A stretch of DNA of 64,000 bases from contig NC_051126.1 of the NCBI RefSeq assembly GCF_014839805.1, positions 9,928,609 to 9,992,608 of the forward strand, given 5' to 3'. This DNA is from Manduca sexta (Eukaryota; Arthropoda; Insecta; Lepidoptera; Sphingidae). Within the stretch, counting starts at the first letter, position 1; the number at the start of each line of letters is the position of its first letter. Below, in pieces: positions 59,474-64,000 of the stretch. The notes beneath the pieces were generated by a model. It ran no database searches. It was given only the letters and a program-made list of their open reading frames with translations, and was not told the origin of the DNA. A program made the translations under genes and the position numbers.

Positions 59474-59512
59474 TGATCGGCACACCGCTATACAGATAGC
59501 GCCTGCCGATCA
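59474..59512. other. Compact 39-nt hairpin
   Basis: TGATCGGCA (59474-59482) pairs perfectly with TGCCGATCA (59504-59512). Inside, CGCTAT pairs with ATAGCG around a tetraloop ACAG. This gives 15 base pairs with a small internal loop. It is too short for a typical pre-miRNA. It may be a transposon-terminal hairpin or a structured binding site. Confidence 0.5.
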
Positions 59513-60016
59513 TATGATTATACTTAATAGAGACCGCGCACCAGATATCTTACTTACATGGGGTAAACAGCCTAAAAACCGATACTACACGATTGCGTTA
59601 TATGACTTTTTAAAGTTGTTGCAGCAGAAGCAGCAGACGTTTAGTAATAAAAGTAATGTAATAAGTGTTATATGTTATAGTAATTTTCTATCATATTATT
59701 GCCGTACATTTACCAGAATAAAATACACTGCTTTGCTTACATTTTTCGATTAATTTTAGTGTGATTTTAACTTAAAGTATTCCTTGAATATAAAATTATT
59801 TGAAGTGTTTGATGAAACATGAATTCATGACTGTTCAAGATAATTTTATACATCTATCACTCTGGTAGCTATTACAATAGCTTTAAAGATCAATATTCAA
59901 CATATTGATTAAGACACAAATGATTGATCATAGCAATTCATATATTCACCTTAACATGTAGTGTCCGACACTATCCCCTTCTCCTTAACATTCCTCACGC
60001 AGCGGGATGCGATCGC

Positions 60017-60084
60017 TGCGGGGCGCCTTGTTATTAGCACCTCGAGGCTCAAAGCGCGCCGCCGGAGCCTCCTAGCGCCCCGCA
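60017..60084. other. Nested GC-rich stem-loop
   Basis: TGCGGGGCGC (60017-60026) pairs with GCGCCCCGCA (60075-60084), and nested inside GAGGCTC (60044-60050) pairs with GAGCCTC (60065-60071). The 17 perfect base pairs in two coaxial stems are unlike the AT-rich surroundings. It could be a structured ncRNA, a regulatory element or the remains of a mobile element. Confidence 0.45.
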
Positions 60085-60309
60085 ATCTGTCTGTCAACTC
60101 GAATTAGATAAGTGAAATAATCTTTTACATCTTGTATGCTTGAAGGGAGGTGGCTAACTCCCTTATGGTCAAAACTCGAAGTGCTTGTAGTATGTTTATG
60201 TCTGGCCGGATAGTGATCACTGTACACTAGATTCCCGCCGTAGAGTCGGGGAAGTGTGTCGCGTTTCGGGATGGAACAGGCTGCAGACTGCGACGGCAAC
60301 ATATATTAA

Positions 60310-62440
60310 TTCAGGACATCATTTATCCGTGTACCAAATATCAGTTCGTGCGTTTACTTTTAACAAACATTTGAATATTGATACATTTTGCAAATATTTG
60401 CATTTATGTATAAGCATTAAAATGTAAGATAACTTTACAATTTAAATAACTTTATTTAACTATAATATAAAATAAATATTAATTCATGTAAATTTTACTT
60501 ACATTCTAAATATATTAACCTTGTCACCTTGGCGTACAAAGAGGAAACAATTAACTTACTATTGAAATTTATAAATTATTTAAATAATAAAATATCCAGA
60601 AGTATATATATCAATAGTCACTTGTAAAGTGAGGTCAACAAGGTTCCCTAAATCAATATTAATGAAACTAATATTTGCGGCTGCGAAGCATGACAAACAG
60701 AAATTATTCGTGAAATAAATAAATAAATAAAATAATTTAGTCTAGGGAAATAACCTTAATTTTTTTATTTTATCATAGTTTTTACATTCACTTCACTTCT
60801 GTTAATAAATACGCAAGGTAATAAATACTCCGAATGGAATGAAATAAAAAAGTTAAGCTCCATGCTTGTGCGTATTGCGGAATGTAAGGGCAATTCTTTC
60901 AAAATTCTATTCAAAGTGTATAGGTTATAGCTTTCGAACTAAACTAAATCAATAGTCTATTAGTTCTTTAATGTTGTGGAAAATTTTGGTGCGAATGTGC
61001 AGTCGGTATTTAAATTGTAGTTGTGATATTGGAGTAGACTGCTAAGTAATGCCTCTCGTATGAATTCCACTTCGATAGTTATTGTACTGTATAAATTTTG
61101 ATTAAATAAATATTAACAGAATGAATAATAAGCATTATCAATATTTATAGAATGCAAAATACATAAATATATACATACACACATTTATATATATTATAAC
61201 TCCTTTACTTTGGGGTCGTTTAAAACGATGCAAACTAATAATACTAACATTTCTACTTTCTATAATCGTTATTGTTATGATCGCTTTTATATCTACTCTA
61301 AAGTAGGGTTGGCGCAATATATTTAACAAACATGTCGCAGAAAGGTTTAACTTAATTTTATGACCGAATTTGTTTAGTCGACCGTCTCTGTAAGATGCCA
61401 GCCCTTTTTTCGCGGGAAATGTACGCGTTGTCTCACTGCTCGCCTTGCGACTCTCTTTGAGTTTCAATATGTCGCGTGTTACGATAAACAATGGATGCCG
61501 TGGCGGAATTTTCTAGATGCCCCCGAGCTACAGGGCACGAGGTCGCCAGCCCTGGGCTAATCGTGTCAGAAAATTCCCAACTTCCTGACTCGTCGGACCG
61601 AGCGTAGTGGTATTTGAGCCCAGGACTTCCTAGTCCTTTGTCATTATGTTAGACAAGACCAAAAGAGGCAACGTATAGATACTAAGTAACAACGTTATTA
61701 ACTAGTTTTTCCGAACTAATATATTAATTTTTTGCCTCAATGTAACACGCCTAATTAGAAACTAGTATTTTTTGTACGAGCTAATTAAACATATTTTTCA
61801 TTTTTTAAATCAATAGACAAGTAACGTTTTTTTATCCCAAGCTATTACAGTATAATAAGACATCAAAACAACAAGCAGTTTAAGATGGGGATGCAACAAG
61901 TGCATTATAATAAATATATGGTAATCAACTAACGCTGTAAGTATTCTAATATAGGACCATTCACTGTTATAATTTTTATACTCATAGCAGGATAGTTATA
62001 GTTTATGTGAAATATCGTGGCACGGCTATGGAGTGCGTGTTACAATATTAAAACATATGCAATATTAATATTAGGCATAAAACGCACGAGTATTCGTCGC
62101 TCAGGCTGTTGACATATTGACCGATGGGACGAGATTGCTCATGTGAGGCGAAAACAAAAAACTTGATTGCGAGGCCGAATTGTAAGATTCTTGTTTCCAT
62201 TATTTCATATTTATTGTTAACTAACGCAATGAAATAGGTGAGAATAACAAATGCACGACTTTCACTTCCACTCATCAAGCCAGTTGCATATATTATGGGA
62301 TAGTGCTTTTATTATGGAATAATTCTTGTGGAAGGTAAGGAATACACTAGAATTACGCACAAAGTAATGAAAAAAGTGCGTCAGTTTATGTTTAATAATA
62401 ATGAATAAAACAACATTAAAACTCGTGCTCTTGGTGAATA
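60310..62440. other. Gene-free AT-rich stretch
   Basis: No gene is supported. A GC-richer block at 61495-61640 (AGATGCCCCCGAGCTACAGG, TATTTGAGCCCAGGAC) may be a decayed SINE. The minus ORF at 61138-61491 has no recognisable domain. Confidence 0.4.
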
Positions 62441-62600
62441 CCAGCCTTTAGTGTTGCGTGAGCGCCGGCACATTCTTGGCTGTGCGTTGCGCGTGCGCAG
62501 CCCTCTGATTGGCCGAGCGCGGCGATTCCCGCCCAATTCACACGCCACATCGTTCAGGCTCGCATAAAAACAATGAAGCTGTAGTTTTTAGACACGGATA
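62440..62600. promoter_or_regulatory. Promoter-like block: NRF-1, CCAAT and E2F-type motifs
   Basis: TTGCGCGTGCGCAG (about 62487-62500, NRF-1-like), CTGATTGGCC (an inverted CCAAT box at 62508-62512) and TTCCCGCCCAA (about 62526, E2F-like) lie within 50 bp, then GCATAAAAACAATG. This motif set is typical of housekeeping promoters. I found no convincing CDS on either side, so direction and target are unknown. Confidence 0.4.
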
Positions 62601-64000
62601 ATTAACGGGCTTAACTGCTGGTCATATTTGAAATAGTTAAATTAACTATATGTTTTTTATATAACGTTGCTGAAATTATGTGGGTATAATTATGATTTAG
62701 ATCTATATATTAAAGTATCAAAGTAACATACTCATCTATGAGTAACACTGTGTTTTCTCGAAGGTTACATTTTGTATGATAAAATTTCCAAAAAACTTGG
62801 AATTTTTTTTTCTATATCCATTGAACTTTTGGTTAATATGTGTGTATGTAACACTAGGCTTACATTCTGGGAAAAAAGGAGAGTGGAGCAGCGAGCAAAA
62901 CCTAGTTTTATAAAACAAATATTTCCTGCCTTCTGGGTCAATCAGGTAAAAGCATAACAGTAGTGAATAATGAAATAATTAAAATAACAAGTAAAAATTC
63001 CGTGCCAGATCCGATATGGTACGTTAAACAATTAACTTATGAACAACTCGAAGCGTGCGAGTAAATATTTAATACAATAAATACAGTCTTTTATTTGCTT
63101 ACTATGTTTCGCGTTAATATTTTTCAACTTTACACTTTGATTCATTAAAGTTTTGTTTCAATATATTGAGTGAGGCAAAAATGTAGTCATGTAAAGAAGG
63201 AAAAAAATCCTTATTTGTATTGCCCTAACTAATCAATTATTTTTTTAAATTTATTAATTTAATCGGCTCTATCGATCTAATCGAATATAAAACCATTAAA
63301 AGCCATTTGTCAAGTATTATGAGCGCATGACGTATTCATAATAAAAAAATATCAGATCTCTTATCAATTTTCAAGTAAAGTATTAGAACTTTACAAACGC
63401 TGCATCTTAGTTGAAAAATATGTATAGTATAAGTATAATATATTTTGAGCAATAGGTTCTATTGGCATCAAAAGACTTGATGCATAAATTACTAATTTTA
63501 TTAACTACAATTTTCTTAAAATTTGGGAATACAGATCTTAATATTTTAAGAGATAATGGACAATCTCTTAAGAATGATTTCTTGAAGCTACAGTGGTTAA
63601 AGTAGCCGTCGTTGCTGCGCCATCTCAAAAATCCACTGTGTATAATGTATTTATTTAAATATAGTAAATTATTTATTTATAATGGCACAGAATACTACTA
63701 TATAGGTTAACGGATGCAGTTACTTATTTACATATGCAATGTATATTAATAATTAACACAAAATAAACGATTGTGTTACTATTATGTTATTATGTAACGT
63801 TCGTCGCCAAGCTGACATATTGAATATTGAAAAATAGCCGCTTAAATTACATAATGCATTGCGACAATAATATTAAAATTCTGACATACATTATACATTA
63901 AGAGATTCACGTAGCATCATACCATTTTTACTTTTAAAGGGGTAGACAGAAGTATTATTATATCTATATTTCGTCGCATCAGGCCCCTTGTAAATCTGAC
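62601..64000. other. Gene-free AT-rich end of window
   Basis: No coding region, RNA gene or repeat partner was identified. Several 60-70-codon ORFs are within chance expectation for this composition. Confidence 0.45.

Noticed and set aside
60072..60302. Minus-strand 76-aa ORF
   Set aside because: Some coding-like composition, but no clear splice sites, no domain, and it overlaps the edge of the GC-rich stem-loop.
61138..61491. Minus-strand 117-aa ORF
   Set aside because: AT-rich with a long Ile/Tyr tail and no domain. Likely chance.

Overview
The window is eukaryotic nuclear DNA, most likely from a moth or butterfly. It is AT-rich with spliced genes (GT..AG introns) and many short interspersed repeats. 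Several repeats have forms I know from lepidopteran genomes: tRNA-headed SINEs with box A/B, non-LTR tails ending in GATGATGATG, and small inverted-repeat and hAT-type elements. I see nothing bacterial or viral. The lepidopteran assignment is recognition from memory, not a search.

Layout. (1) 1-5625, plus strand: a SOCS2/CISH-class suppressor of cytokine signalling gene. Four coding exons can be joined with matching phases into a 277-residue protein (SH2 domain plus SOCS box). A 12-codon upstream ORF ends 2 nt before its start. (2) 8297-8572, minus strand: a possible 91-residue protein, divergent from (3) 8749-10599, plus strand: a single-exon FAM234-family type II membrane protein, interrupted by one in-frame TGA at codon 445. 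(4) 11601-12100 is a 500-N gap, and the sequence on its right (12101-13277) repeats the sequence on its left (10416-11600). This is almost certainly an unmerged contig overlap or haplotype, not a gene duplication. (5) 18319-32378, minus strand: a 15-coding-exon gene for a 723-residue protein with a coiled-coil start, a Tudor-like domain, a CCCH zinc finger and a second extended Tudor domain. This best matches Krimper, a nuage scaffold of the piRNA ping-pong cycle. Its initiator codon is split by an intron (AT|G).

The most striking structure is in this Tudor gene. About 105 bp of its penultimate exon, the splice donor and the GT/CA-rich start of the last intron have been amplified into a 16-copy, roughly 166-bp tandem array (19113-21721), followed by a (GT)n-rich tract (18690-19110). 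All three minus-strand frames stay open for about 3 kb across it.

(6) 33-64 kb is gene-poor. It holds repeats (SINE, LINE tails, a hAT-like element with 8-bp target duplications, a 323-bp hairpin MITE, a five-copy 32-bp tandem repeat), scattered CpG-richer blocks that may be regulatory, some strong inverted repeats, and one orphan minus-strand exon candidate (45889-46178). I could not assign a complete gene there.

The named genes act in unrelated pathways: JAK/STAT feedback, an uncharacterised membrane glycoprotein, and germline transposon silencing. I see no operon-like logic. All functional assignments are from recognition of protein sequence; exon joins rest on splice consensus plus phase agreement.
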